Positions 36,501-49,700 of a stretch of DNA of 64,000 nt are shown here, piece by piece (within the stretch, counting starts at the first letter, position 1; each line of letters opens with the position of its first letter). The DNA comes from Euryodendron excelsum. Lineage: Eukaryota; Streptophyta; Magnoliopsida; Ericales; Pentaphylacaceae. The DNA lies in contig CM065389.1 in NCBI GenBank assembly GCA_033060915.1, positions 23,946,001 to 24,010,000 of the forward strand, in the 5' to 3' direction. Position numbers and translations under genes: made by a program. A model generated the notes under the pieces. That model was not told the DNA's origin. It searched no databases and saw only the letters and a list, made by a program, of their open reading frames with translations.

Positions 36501-39500
36501 GCGAGAGCATCTACATGTGCCTAAGTCAGAATCATTTTCATGCAATGATAGAGAGAGAGAAATGTTTTAGTTACCGTTGTATATGTGAAGCAGAGAAACA
36601 ATTTAATTTCTCCATAAGATCCAAAACATTTGCAGCTTTGCTTTAGTATTTGCAAGTCTCCTAAATTCTATTTAATATATTTGATGCTCTTTTGGTTGGA
36701 TTTTCGTTACAGTGGATTATTCTTGTTGGTGTAACTTGAGTATTGCATCCTGGTGTAGCTTTGCTCTACTATTGGAGCTAGATTTTTCTAATGTTTTCCT
36801 GAAGAATTGCCAGCGAGCTATTACTGACAGACAGAGTTCCAAGACAAGCTATATAATCTACGAGCGTGGGTATTCTGGTCATCAAACATTCTAGTAATCT
36901 TGATGGCATATGACAGTAACACCCTTTTCATCTAGGTTTTCCAATTATTATGCATCATGATTGTGGTGCTCCAAAGCTTCTATGTCAAGGCGAGAGAACT
37001 ATAAAAGTGTCTGCTGCTTTTTTCAAAACTTTACCTTTTTGACCGCTACCCCATGTAGTTTGAGTGGTATGACTCCTCTCTCCCATAAGGAAGTATGGTG
37101 TTTCACGAGCTGTTTGGGTATGCTGGGGTTTTTGATGTTGATGAGGCCCTGCCTATGGTCATGGCCAAGGGGTTCTACTGTTGGTCCCATGGGCCCAACT
37201 ACCCCCAAAAAAAAAAAATAAAGAGGAAAAAATCTTTACCTTTTTGAGAATTTGTTTATCTTGATTTCATACCTCGTCCAGTTTTCTTTCTAAATTCTGA
37301 AAGTAACGTAGCCTAGTGCTGTAATTTTTTCACATGGAGAGGAGTTGAACTGAGCTTCTAAAATCTTGACATGGTCAAATGCTCAGCTGGCTACATAGAT
37401 TAGTAATGCAGTGACCTCCTTCTCAATCATATGCCTTCTATTAATCTAGCATCTTCTTCTTGTCACTTTCTTAGTTTCAGGAATCTCTTTACTAGATCTT
37501 GCTCTGGCATGGAAATGTAATTCCACACTTCTTAGTTAGGTTGTAAGATATGTTGAACTTCTCTTTGTAGAGAAGTTCTCAATTTCTCTAGGATAATCTG
37601 GAATATGGACATGGGAGGGAAAGCTCTGAACATTTGGAGGGAAAGCTTTTACAAACACTGTAGAGTTACTTTTGCCTCTGCTCACTTTTGTGCTTCTACT
37701 GTTAGTTTCTTATGTCGCTACTGGCATAAATAGCCTTATTTTGTTAATTTAATTATGCTATTACTATGAATCCTGTACATTGCAAAGGTTTCAGTCTGAG
37801 TTTTAATTGTTTATAATCTGTGCGATGGAATGTACCAATCAGTGTGTTGCTTTGAATCTCAACTCTTAGGTATTTTAAGATTTTGAATTTTTCAAAATGG
37901 ATTACCTGTGTATTGAACACAATCGCGTTTGGCAATGCATCAGTTGGTGCTAGTTCAAGTTGTACAAGTACAATTGGAGGGATGAAGATTGTCTAAATTT
38001 TGTACTGTCAATAGACCTTCTCAGCTGAAGAGAAGTGCTGAGTTTGTTACTGCAACGTTGAAAATGCTGTGGATGTTGTTTTATGAGGAAAGATCAGAGT
38101 AGCCTTATTACACAACATATGAATACTCTTGACAGAACAGATCATGTGCCAATAGTTGCCAATAGTAAAATTTTATGCATAGATGTTATGCTATGGAACT
38201 TGATTGGAGGAAAGACTGAACTTTTGGGTGCAGGAACTGTATCATGAGTTACATGCCCTGGACAGATTTGAACAAGATTATCGGCGCAAGCTTCAGGAAG
38301 AGGATAACTCAAATGCTGCTCAAAGAGGTAACTGTACCTGTAATTCAGTGCAACCTTTCTTTTAATTAAATTTAGTTTATGTCCTTTGTCTTGACACCAC
38401 TGTATCTGTTTTCAAATAATGCAAAATGGTTCCCTAGATGTTGGTTGCCTTGTATTAAAACTGAAAATCTTAGGGATATTGCAAGATCACTATCCTAGTA
38501 TTATTTTGTTTAGAGCTACCTTCATTATATATAAAAAAAACGTAAAATTTTTTGCTGCCGCTAGTGACTTGATAGTCACTTGATGCTGCTTACCTATTGA
38601 TTATCCTAGGTTCACTGATTTTAATTAACATCATTGCACTGTTGTTGATTTGATTGAGAAGCTTAAATTGGAACTGGTGTGTGAATGCTAAGTTTGATGC
38701 TTACGCCCATAAGCTGTTTGTCTCTGCGCTACAGTAAAGGTGGCGAATCAATGATTACTACGTAACATGTGGGCATAGGGATTTGTATTCCCATGTTCGT
38801 CTTCCAAATCAATATCACGACTAATTTCCATTGTCATAAAAAGAAAAAGAAACGGTTCTTTTTTTTTTCAATGCTGTAAATGATGTTGGAGTATGTAACT
38901 TTTCAATTATTTCGCACAATGGAAGCTTTCAGAGTAATTATTTCCTAGCCAGATAAGGTTGTTGTTTCTTGTATATGCATATTGGAAAACTGTAGATCTA
39001 ACAAGGAGGAACAAATGCCCTGGCATGAGCATGTTCACTTGGTTAATTGTTTCCAAAATTGACCTAGTCCATGGCCATTCTTAGCTCTCTGGCATGAAAG
39101 GAGTAAGCATGAATATGAAATTTAAGGCATTTGAAAATTCCAGAGGGGCCATTGTCCCCAAACTGATTGAACCAATCCAGCCTCATGCTGTTCTACTTTT
39201 AGGGATTTATCTTTCTAGCTGGGCTTGGGCCCTGCACTGTGTTCCTATCAATGTGCCCGGGTCAGCTTTCTGCTATTGATCTCAGTGCTTGATCATCTGA
39301 ATTCTGACCTGTGGCCACCTTAGGTGTAAGTTATTTTTTTTATTTTTAATTTATCCTGTCTGGTTCTAATATGTAAAGACTAACTGAATCTATCTATCTG
39401 GCCATGTTGGTCAGTGTGTCTATCTTTTTTTTTTTTTTAATTAAAGTTTTTACAATTTCTGTCGGGACTATCATATATGCTTGTATTATTTTTTTTTTAA

Positions 39501-42500
39501 TTATGTATACATGTATAACATGTAGGAGATAGCCTTGCAATCTTAAGGGTTGAGTTGAAGAGTCAAAGGAAGCATGTGAGAAGTTTGAAAAAGAAATCAC
39601 TCTGGTCCAGGATTTTGGAAGAGGTATCAAGTTAGTACTATTTTATGTTTCTTTCTAGGTGGACAGGGTAGATAATGTGCTAATCTTAGTTTGTAAGTTT
39701 CTAGATATTCGGTTGATCGCTTAGAAGCATGGGCACTTCTAAGAAGGTGCCGTGTCCACATCGAACACCGACACTTATCGGACACTCCTCAAAATGCATC
39801 AGACATGTTCAAACGAGTCTGATTAAGTTTTATTTTTAGAATTACACCCTTCAGACACATGGGAGATACAAGATGCTTTTGGTAGTGGAGAAACTTGTAT
39901 AGATACTTAAAAGGCCCTAATTTTCAGAGAGCCCTAATTTATTGAGTTTGTCCTTTAATAGGTAATGGAGAAACTTGTAGACATTGTCCATTTCTTACAT
40001 TTGGAGATCCACGATGCTTTTGGTAGTGCTGGTATGAATTCAAAGCTTTTACTTATTCCTGTATGTTTATTTAAAGCCTGTTTCACTCTATTATCCTGCC
40101 ACATATGGCAATGGATGGTAGAAAAAAATAGATTTCTGGCATTTCTTCTTGTTTCGTTGAGACACTTCTGAAAGGAATTTGCAATTTTTGGCTCTTCCAG
40201 TTGGGTCTTGGATAAAAAGAAAACTGAACATTTGAGTCCACAGTTTTGGACAATTAGGTGAGCAAAATTCTTTCGTTTTTGGCAAAAATTTATATATATA
40301 TATATACTTCTTCAGGGTATATTCTAAAGCAAAAGCGTTTATTGATATTTGAATACCAAACATGAATTAAACATATTCTTTATAAAGAAGGAAGGGGAAG
40401 GGGAAGGGGGAGAGAGAGGGGGTTGGGGGGGGGGGGGGGGGGGGGCGCATGATGCTTGGTGAGCTGATAAGTAAGTTTTGTGAAGGAGTGAAGACTTGCT
40501 TTTTTTTTTTTTTTTTTTTGGGTACAAAAGGAGTGAAGACTTCAATTTCCTTGGAATGTGCACCAATCTCTTGGGAAATTTCTCTTTCTACACGGAAAAA
40601 ATTTAAAAACTTGTTTGACTAATATTTGCTGCAAATTTGTGTCCGTATATTCGTACTGCATATTTCAATATTCGGTACATTGTTCTATATTATGTGCGTG
40701 CTGTGCTGTGCTTTAAACTATATTTATATTAGACATTTGTAAGAGCTTTTCTTTGATTTAATTCTTTTGGTGCATCTTATTTTTTATTTTATTATTCTTT
40801 ATTGCCCTTGCAGATGGAGATAGACCACTGAAAAACAATCACCAGAAATTGGGATCAGCGGGTCTTGCATTGCATTATGCAAATATTATTACTCAAATTG
40901 ATACACTTGTGAGTTTATAATTCCATTGGGTGTTGCTTTATCGTACCTTTTATATCACTTACATTGTCCGTATTATTATTTTTCACTTTAAGGTAATTAT
41001 GAGCATCTAAAGTTGTCCTTACATGTTAAACTATTTTGGTATCCCTTTCAAGGACAGTATGTTTCCACTCTAGGATCGAATTCTCCTTTGAAACCATATC
41101 TTATAATGTCGTCAGTCTCAAAAGAAAAATGAAGAAGAGAGGATATGGCATGTCTTTCCTCTGTGGAGCAATTGCAAGCACCTAGAGATGGAGATCACTT
41201 GTTTATTTTTGTGTCAACTTGAATTCATCAATGATACTCTTCTAAGATTCTGAAGCCACTAATTGTTGTGTTTCTTTGTCTCCCTTATCCATTAATATTC
41301 CTTTTCGCATCTTATTACTAGATTGCTTTGACCTTTAGAGGTTATCAAAGGCATCACAAGCAAGTTGAGACATCTGCGAGATGGAAAAGAACAGCCCACT
41401 TTGCTTCATATATGTTTGTGAAAAGGAGGGTTTACTTTATCTTTGATCTCACTCTTTTTAGTACAAACTATTAAGAGTCTGGAAAATATGCCACTGCTGC
41501 CTTCATCAGTATGATGTGCACATAAACGATGCTTTCAAGACACACGTACAATTGGGATTGAGTGCGTGATTGACGCATTCAGCAATTATTTATCAGAGTT
41601 CATTCCCCCCCTCCCTCTCTCCAAAAAAAAAAAAAAAAGGCATGTGGCGGTTCCTACCCCATACTGAGTAAAGGAATTATTATGCTCTAATTTAGAGTAA
41701 TTTTAGGATTTGAAGGTAGGAGGTAAGTTTTTTTTCGCTTTTTTTTTCTTCTGGGATTTAAATGTAGTATTTAGGTTTTCTTGTGCTCCTCTCCCCTCAT
41801 GCTCACACCATAACACTAGCAAGAACGATGGTGTAGTTTCTATTTTCAGAGTCAGATCTCCATTGTCTCTCTTGCACTCTGCTGCCCCCCTTCCCCTCGT
41901 TCAGGAATCCCAACCTGGACACTGAGTGAGAGAATTATTATGACATGGTTTATAGATGCTTCACCTCTCCCTTCCCGCTCACACCATTACAGAAGTAAGA
42001 ACAATGGTGTAGTTTCTGTTTTCCCGCTCAGAGCTCCATTTAATCTCTATTTTGATATGTCTATATTCCTACCTACAAAAACTATTTTAATGGCAGCTTG
42101 ATGCATTGGTAGAAACTCAGGCTGACAAGCTTGAGAATGCAGAATACAGATTTGAGTTCTGTTAGAATTAGTATAAGTCCTATATATGTGCGAGTATCTT
42201 GATATTATAGGAGTCTGAAATTATGTTTTGCGATTTCTAATCCTAGCAGTGATGAAACACTACTTATTTTTCCACTCCTCTTCCCCCTCCTAGTTCTCCT
42301 TCTCTTTTACAAAAATAGCAAAACTTATTGTTTTTGGATTTGGTCACAACAGCATAACAACCCGTCTTCTGCTTCCAAAGTCAGTCGTACTTTTAGCCAC
42401 AAAACCCTTCCATATCAAGCCTAAATCAAAGCTAATTTTCCCCTACCCTACCTCTTGGCTTTCAATTGATCAATCAAAACCCTAAATTTTTCATTACCTA

Positions 42501-44905
42501 GGCCCTCTAGCAAGACTTAATTTCGAACCTAGCAATTTGATAGTTTGTAAACTGAGCCAATTTTATCTCTCCACTCCTCGAAACCCGAAAATCTTTTCTA
42601 AACCTATCAGGATCTTAAACCAGAAAGCTTTCCTAACCCAGGCTCCCTACAAAAAACTAATCACACATATTTTGATTCCAAGTTTCCTAAAGCTGTACAA
42701 ACACCCTCCCCCCTCCCCGGGTGGGTGAAAAAGTGGGAAAAAAACACAAAAAAAAAAAGAAAAGAAAAGAAAAACAAGAATCAAATGTAAAAAAAAAAAA
42801 AAAAAAAAACCCTTGATTGGAGGCTCTCAAAATCTTCCTAGTTATACTTCAATTGATTGATTTTTGTTTTTCGTAGTTCATCCACAAAGATTGGCATGAT
42901 CAGATAAAAATCTAGCATTTGATTTCTATGCATCATTATTTGTTATATGTAAATTGTCCGATACTGCTCGACTATGTTAATCAAGTTATCTAAATATGTG
43001 AATATTTTTTTTCAGATGCATATCACAAGTAGTTTCTTAGCTTAGTTTTTGGGTTCCTATTTTTGCTTCTTGAGTTCTCATCTATATAAGACGTGCAGAA
43101 AAATTATGGGGAATATGAATTACAAGAAGTGATAAGCGGGGCACTAGATCTAGGGTTTCATGAGATAGTCTGATGCTATGTAACATAGATCTGGGTTTCA
43201 TGATATTACCTTGCCCCCTCTTTGTTGATTTGTTTTTGTGTAACTTGTAGAAGAGGGTGTAGATTGCCCTTGAGGATAATTTTCTGTGAAGTGATCATTC
43301 AAATAGCACAGAAGAGGAGAAAATGGATATACCTGAGCTTAAATCTTTTTTTTTTTTTTGTTGGCATAGTTTTCATTTTTGGTCTAAAGGGTATTTACTG
43401 TGCTTCTTGTTTTGCTTTTATTGACATCATAGGGGACTTATCTTTTGTAGATGAAGTATAGATCCTCTTTGTATACATCCTTTGTACATTTCTTGCCCCC
43501 TGGGGTTTTTAATAGAAGTATTTACTTATCAAAAAAAAAAAAAAAAGTAGCACAGAAGAGTGTTACTTTAGCAGGGGCAACCTTTTCTATTGAACAAGGA
43601 AACAAGTACTGATGCTTCCTCTGTTGATTAAGGAAACAAAGAGCAATGCTTCTTATCAAATCATGTTGTTCATGTCTTCATTTCTGAGTCAGCCTTGATG
43701 TTTTCAGGTAACCCGATCAAGTTCTGTGCCTGCAAATACAAGGGATGCTCTATATCAAGGACTACCTCCTAGTATAAAGTCAGCTTTGCGCTCCAAGTTG
43801 CAATCATTTCAGCTTAAGGAAGAGGTGCTTGTTCTTTTCATGGCCCAATCCCTTACATCATTCTATCAGACGAATAGGTTTTGTCTCCCCTGTTTTTTGG
43901 TGATATTTCCTTAATAAAGTTCTTGTCTGCATGTCCTTCCCCTTAAATATGCTTCTGGTATTTTGTTTTGCACCTATGTGCTCATTTGTACTCTTCTCCC
44001 GAATGGTTTATTGCAGCTTACTATTCCCCAAATCAAAGCTGAAATGGAGAAAACATTGCAGTGGATTGTTCCCATCGCTACAAACACGACCAAGTAAGAC
44101 TACCAACCTTTGACAAACAGCTGCTTCTTGTTGGGTTTAAACATTAAAATGTTATTTGTTTTAGCTTATATGTTTAATGATCACTAATCCTTGTGTTTTG
44201 TTGCCACAAATTGGCCAAAACCAGAGCACATCATGGCTTTGGTTGGGTTGGAGAATGGGCAAATACTGGGTGAGTGTGATTTGCTAGAGGTTTACCTCTT
44301 TTTTGTTTTGGAGATCTTTTGTCCCTCCCAGTAAAGACTCTTTAAATTTCTTCAGGTCCGACGTGAACAAGAAGCCTGCTGGGCAGGCTGACTTAATCCG
44401 AATTGAAACACTACATCATGCTGATAAGGAGAAAACCGAAGCTTATATTCTGGAGTTGGTGGTGTGGCTACACCATCTTGTTAGCCAGTCAAGGGCTGGA
44501 ATCAGGTCCCCTGTTAAGTCCCCAGTTCGCTCCCCCAATCAGAAGGCAATTCAATTATCCCCTCATAAACCCAGCTCTCCATCACCATCACTGACCGTCG
44601 AAGATCAAGAGATGCTTCGGGATGTTAGTAAGAGGAAACTGACCCCCGGAATAAGTAAGAGTCAAGAATTTGACACTGTAAAAACCAGATTAAGCAAGCA
44701 CCACAGGCTGAGTAAGAGTAGTAGCCACTCGCCGATAAGTGAAAAGAAAAAGGATCCGTTCCCCATCAGGAGGCCATCATCGGTACCTGTCATTGACTTT
44801 GATATTGACCGTATCAAAGCCTTGGATGTCATTGATCGAGTGGACACAATTCGAAGTGTACAAGTACACGATGGTGTCCGATGCTCTGGCAAAGCAGCCT
44901 TGTGA
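28906..44905 (+). CDS. PSI1: PSK SIMULATOR 1-type protein (DUF3475 and DUF668), 12 coding exons
   Basis: Exons are 28906-29229, 33092-33417, 33524-33616, 33724-33814, 38234-38327, 39526-39623, 39962-40031, 40814-40908, 43708-43824, 44017-44093, 44225-44269 and 44356-44905. All introns are GT-AG and phases agree. The total is 1980 bp, 659 aa, close to the length I recall for Arabidopsis PSI1. The protein starts MGGLCS, an N-myristoylation signal. DUF3475 lies at about residues 157-213 ([20 protein letters not shown]) and DUF668 at about 377-476 ([20 protein letters not shown] to [11 protein letters not shown]). The Ser/Pro-rich tail has [10 protein letters not shown] and a conserved end [19 protein letters not shown]. 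Family members promote vegetative growth linked to phytosulfokine signalling; the biochemical activity is unknown. No defect is seen. Confidence 0.9.
30225..30498 (+). mobile_element. Possible non-LTR retroposon remnant with poly(A)
   Basis: The sequence from about 30225 ends ttatcattcc plus about 27 A residues. No boxes, ORF or target duplication could be confirmed, so this rests mainly on the long A-tail. Confidence 0.35.
31040..31301. mobile_element. Inverted-repeat MITE in PSI1 intron 1
   Basis: The ends are ctaagaagcatgaaca and, reversed, the same 15-16 bases (right end tgttcatgcttcttag). They are flanked by a perfect 7-bp TGTGCGA (31033-31039 and 31302-31308). The interior is rich in gtgtcgga/gtgtccg palindromic steps. 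A 7-9 bp duplication fits hAT or MULE insertion. A relative lacking the right end lies at about 39720-39860. Confidence 0.75.
33815..38233 (+). other. PSI1 intron 4
   Basis: This 4.4-kb intron has donor gtgagt and acceptor gggtgcag. It contains an imperfect tandem duplication at about 34620-35000, a TTTC microsatellite at about 35268-35296, a run of T at about 34527-34540, and no recognised exon or transposon ORF. Confidence 0.75.
34620..35000. repeat. Two diverged tandem units in PSI1 intron 4
   Basis: Units at about 34620 and 34815 share the order: cctgtaaaaaattt, gttttattctct, acaaagggc, then gaattcttc..taatagagg-like ends. The period is about 190 bp. Function unknown. Confidence 0.5.
39720..39860. 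mobile_element. Fragment of the 31040-type MITE in PSI1 intron 6
   Basis: It begins cttagaagcatgggcacttc and continues with gtgccgtgtcc and cggacactcc, matching the left end and interior of the 31040-31301 element. The right terminal repeat was not found, so it is truncated. Confidence 0.55.
40388..40445. repeat. G-rich tract ending in 21 G in PSI1 intron 7
   Basis: Repeated gaagggg units lead into a run of about 21 G residues on the sense strand, giving strong quadruplex potential in the pre-mRNA. Length is probably variable and may carry assembly error. Confidence 0.7.
43317..43547 (+). mobile_element. 5'-truncated LINE insertion with 13-bp duplication, PSI1 intron 8
   Basis: A perfect duplication TAGCACAGAAGAG lies at 43304-43316 and 43548-43560. 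The insert ends cccctggggtttttaatag...cttatc plus an A-run, the usual 3' end of plant L1 elements. Only 231 bp were copied, which is typical of target-primed 5' truncation. There is no coding content. The perfect duplication means a fairly recent insertion. Confidence 0.85.
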
Positions 44906-46329
44906 ATGCATTCGAGGGCTGTCCGCTCTGCTGCATCACGTGGGGTTCTTTAACTTGGTTGCAAGGAAGATGCCATGTGAGATGGGTGAAGATGACAAGT
45001 CCTTACTGTTTTGCATGTGAATTTACGAAATGATCGTGGGTGAAAATGTATTATCCAAGGGGATTTTGATTGTCGAGAGATTGATCGGATTTCGAGTAGT
45101 TTCCATTAGTGCCATAAGTATGTACAGAATGCTCTACAATCTTCCCAATTATTGATAGTTATGGTTCCGTTTCTTCTCTTGGGTAATCAACCAAGTTTTC
45201 AGTTCTGCTCTTTTAGAATTTGCATGTTAGAAATTTTGATTTGCGGGCCAAGAACAAACAGCTGCTTTCAAACCCGGTTTTTGCAATCTTTACTGATAGA
45301 CCGGCATTGATTATTTCAATTGAAAGCACTTTCTTTGATGGAAGAAATAGTCAGAATACAGGAACCGAGGCGGGTATTCCTTAGGCGGGTATTTCTTAAA
45401 ATGTTAATTGAAAACTATCTTACTGGGTACTTAATTTGTTTTAAAATGACAGATTCCAGTTTAGCCGCATCATTTTGTTTAGAATTTCTATTTGTATAGC
45501 ATTACTAGTAAATGCATCAAGCAATTTCCTGTTTAATATAATCATTCAATGATTTTAACAAGTTAAAAGGCGTTTCAAATGGGACTTATCTATTATTCTG
45601 CTTCAATTTAGATGTGGAGAGGCAAGTAATGATATCAAAACAGCTCTTGATGGTTTCAAACATCTATGGCCGTTCGGCTATAGCAGAAAACACGAATCTA
45701 GAGTTTTTGGTCTTAACAGCGTTCCAACCCTATTCCAAGTATGCACTTTTCACTATTTGCCTGTTTTTGTTACCATCCCATTGAACTTTGCAGTTTGCAC
45801 TGCCTTTGTTCATATTTCCCCTAACAGAATCAAGTAAAAACTGCAAGCCTTCACAAAAACAGCTACGGGTGGCAATTGGTCGGATCGGGTCTTGTTTGAG
45901 CCGGGTTAAGTGTCTGTAGTATGTTGAAAGTTGAAACAAATGCTCGTGTGACCCAAATCCAATCCATTTAATAAATGGGTCATGAAGAGTACACCCAAAA
46001 CAGAACTTAGTTGAACTAATCCAAGGCATTCTCAGTAGCCCAATAACCGGTTGTTTATGGGCTTTCATAGAACCCAATCATTCCACCCAAGTGTATACTA
46101 ACTGCGCTCTAATCAAATTATTGGCAAATTGTATACAAATTCTAATCAAATTCCGGAAATCAAATGATCAAATTATTGGAATTCTAAACGAAATGTATTT
46201 TGACCTAATAACAGAGATAGATTTAAATTTAGAAATTTTGTTCTCTATTTCTTTTTCCTACCTGTTCAGCCCGAATTTTATGTGACTTACTTCCATATAA
46301 AATTTCTGAACTAATAGTTTTATTTCATG
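44906..46329 (+). other. PSI1 3' UTR and downstream spacer
   Basis: The first 250-300 bp are probably 3' UTR; no single poly(A) signal stands out. At about 45868-46080 a segment starting acgggtggcaattgg resembles the end of a hAT-type MITE, but its partner end was not found. The remainder has no recognised gene. Confidence 0.5.
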
Positions 46330-49300
46330 CAACTTTTTTATCATTTTTGGCTGGGGGTACTATTGGGAGATTCTTGTTTATTGATTGGTTTTGCTGCGGC
46401 ATCTTTAGAGGCTCATCATCTGGTGCTTAATTATCTTCCTTGGATTCGGTTCTTTGATTCCTTCTTTTGGCACTCATGTTGCCTTATAATATTAAGTATT
46501 GTATTTTCTCCTTAATTTTCTGGCTATTCTATTTTATTTTCTGAATGGAACCATATTCTCCTCAATCTCTTCGGCAATGAAATATTTACTCTCGAGTTCT
46601 GAAAAGAAAAAAAAAAAAGTTCGTTAAATTGCCAAAGTTCAATCTCGAACAATTCCTGGGGAGATGATCCAACCCAAGATGTGGAAAGAACATCTAGCCT
46701 AGCTTTCACACAACCCAATGAGCTGCTTTGTTTTCAAGCCTTCTACTTACCCTGGAAGAAAGAAACAGACTGGAGAGTATTTCATCCTAACACTAGGATC
46801 TCAAGAGCATTCTGGGGGAGTGTGAGACGCATTGAAATATCTTGGAGTTTACTTTTGATGTAAAATTCATTCACACGAGAAGGTACCAAAACACGAAATG
46901 TCACCAAGTGTTGCTTTGTATTCCGTCTAAATTCTAATAGAGACACGTGTCACATTTTTGGTTGTTTGATTCTGTAAATAAACTTTGAATCATGAGTGGA
47001 TTCAAATTAGCGTAAACAATCATTTTGTTTTCCTAATTTTGTTTTATATTTTAATGTCATATCTGAATTTTGATTTATTTTATTTTGGTCCTTCAACTTC
47101 TGAAAAGAAGTTCATGTGGTCCCTCATTTTAAAATAAGTTAAAAAAATTAAAATTAATTACACTTTGATTCTCTTAACTATGATTTAGTTTTGCTAAAAT
47201 AAAAGTCGTTATATTTTACTCCTAAATTATGAAAATTTAAGTTCGTATTAATGCTATTGCCAAAAAATAAATAAATTGAGCATTTTTGATTGGTTACATT
47301 ATAAATTTTTTTGTCTCTAGTTAAAAAATGTGTAGTTTCAAAAATTTCCTTAATATTGTTAAGACTAATAATTGATGGTTCACAAAAGCAAGATTTTATT
47401 ATGGTTATTTTCTTATGCATTTTGAGATAATTTATAACATTTCATCACCATGAATTTTTTTTTTCTCTTTATTTTAGAGATTAGTATAAAACTTTGACCA
47501 AGTAAATTTCTAATTTTAAATTTTTATGATGGTGAAAATGTAATTATTTTTAGTTGAATGTGGGTAAAGTAATATTAAGTTATAATTTGAAAGGCCAAAA
47601 TATAATTAATATTTAATTTCCTTACTTACTTTGAAAAGTTGTGTTATATTAATTTCTTTTTAAAAGTTAAAAGATTTAAATAAAAGAAATTAAAGTTTAG
47701 AAATGACATTAAAAATTAAAGTAAAGTTAGAAGTACTAAACGATTATTTAATCTTAAAATTATATGCTTAAACTTTGAGACAATTGGTATTCTATCAAGA
47801 TAGCAAATTTCTAGTCTTGGAAAGCTTTGGATTTATGCGACACGAAGGAATGCAGAAGGATGGTGCATGTGAGACTGTTTTAATCACCTTATGGTCCCTT
47901 CCCATAGTTAAAGCTTTTGGGATAAATAGTGATCTAACCAAGAGAAATTTGAAGGCAGATATTTTGAAAACTAGTGAACTTTCATAGCACATAGTACTTA
48001 TCTAACATCTATAGATTCTATCACCAATGCTAATTAACACAGATAACCATAGTTATTAGAACCAGATTGGATATTGCACCGGTCAATGTATTGATTTTTA
48101 ATTTATTGGTTCAATCAATGGTTCAATCGGTATTATAGTGTTATTTATATTTTAATTATTATATAACCTATATATATTAAATATGGTAAAATTAATCACC
48201 AACTAGATAATAGTTTGATGGTAAAGTGGTTAAACTTTTCATGCTGGCTGGTTTTTCAGTTGAACCGGACCCTAAATCTTTTTTTTTTTTTTGAAAAATT
48301 GACCGATTCAACCATCCAATTCAATCGAAAAAACCAGCCATTAATTTTGACTTTTAAATATTTTCAAAATTTTATGAATCAGTCAATTTTTTGAAAAATT
48401 AGTGAACCAAATTGGCCAGTTCAATAAAAAATCATTGACTAACTTTGACTTTTTATTCTCTTTAAAAAATTTGATATATTTGTAGCTCCCAAGAGTTGAA
48501 CTTGGAAACTAAAGATATAATTAAGCAATACTTACTATTATTCCACTTGATTCCTTGTATTTTACTTGCCAATATAAGTTATATTTAAGATAATATATAT
48601 ATATATATATAAAATATATTTAATTTATAATACCAGTGGAATCGATTAAACTACCAATTAAATCAATGAACTGTAAATCAGTAACCTCACGGGTCTGATA
48701 TCCCATTCAATTTTGATAACTACGCCTGCCAATCTTTCTCTTATGATCTCTAAGAGGTCCACAACATAAGAACAATTATTACCTGAGCAATGAAAACCTC
48801 CAAATCAATGCAGAAATTTAAAAATTTATCCATAGACAATCATTAATCATTACCAAAAAATAAAATTTTATTTTATTTTATCTTTCTTTGTAATCAACAA
48901 TAGGTGCTTCACTTCTCCACAACTATATAATGTATATGATATAAATTTGTATATAATATACAAATGGGTCTTTAAAACCAAATAACTATTTAAAAGAGTA
49001 TTTATAAAATTTGAGGAGGCTAATTGAACAGTACTAATAACACTGTAAGTAAAAATGTAATTACTGAAAATTTGGAAGGGGGGCAGCTACCTCTCTAGAG
49101 AAATTATTTAATACTTTTAGTGTACCACGTCATCCTTGTTCCATTGGTACAATTTAATGCCTCACAAAGAAAAAACAACATAATTATTAATCCTTGTGTT
49201 TTGTTGCCTCCAAATTATTAGAACACCCTTCCAAAATTTGTTCCGGCAATGGTGTCCAAGTCCAGTGACAGGATGAAGCGTATATATATACATGCATATA

Positions 49301-49439
49301 TAAGAGCAGATACTTAACTGAGGTTGTCGTAACAGACCCTTCCAGAAGTATATGGGAACTGGATGAGGCATGAGACTGGTACCTACATGGATTTCTTGCT
49401 TGCCCATTTTGTTCTTTAGCGAAAGTTCCATTATTTACA

Positions 49440-49700
49440 AATTTGTTGTTTGTTACTTGTTTATTGATTGCTAATCCTAGTGTTTTGCTACCTCTCAAAT
49501 TGGTACAAGCCTTTGTTGGGGTTGGAGAATGCACAAATACAGGCTAAATTTGCTTGAATAAGTAGTTATTTCTAAAACTCTCAAATCATTGTTGCCTTCA
49601 AATTTACTAAGAATACTTGAATTTCAGGGAGGTCTAATAACTGAGAGCTTAAGTTGGTCGAATCAAGACATTCAATGTCCATGATTGAGTGAAAACAAAC
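49440..49700 (+). pseudogene. PSI1 exon 11-12 remnant in unit A
   Basis: Intron-10-like sequence (aatcctagtgttttgctacc, compare PSI1 near 44188) leads to 49509-49543, which reads AFVGVGECTNTG against [12 protein letters not shown] in PSI1 exon 11. After an acceptor-like atttcag, 49653-49688 reads VGRIKTFNVHD-stop against [10 protein letters not shown] at the end of PSI1 exon 12. Most of exon 12 is missing. A second intron-10-like stretch lies at about 49190. Not translatable. Confidence 0.65.

Noticed and set aside
48200..48360. SINE-like segment with gatggtaaagtggttaaac
   Set aside because: It has an A-box look, but no B box, tail or duplication could be shown.
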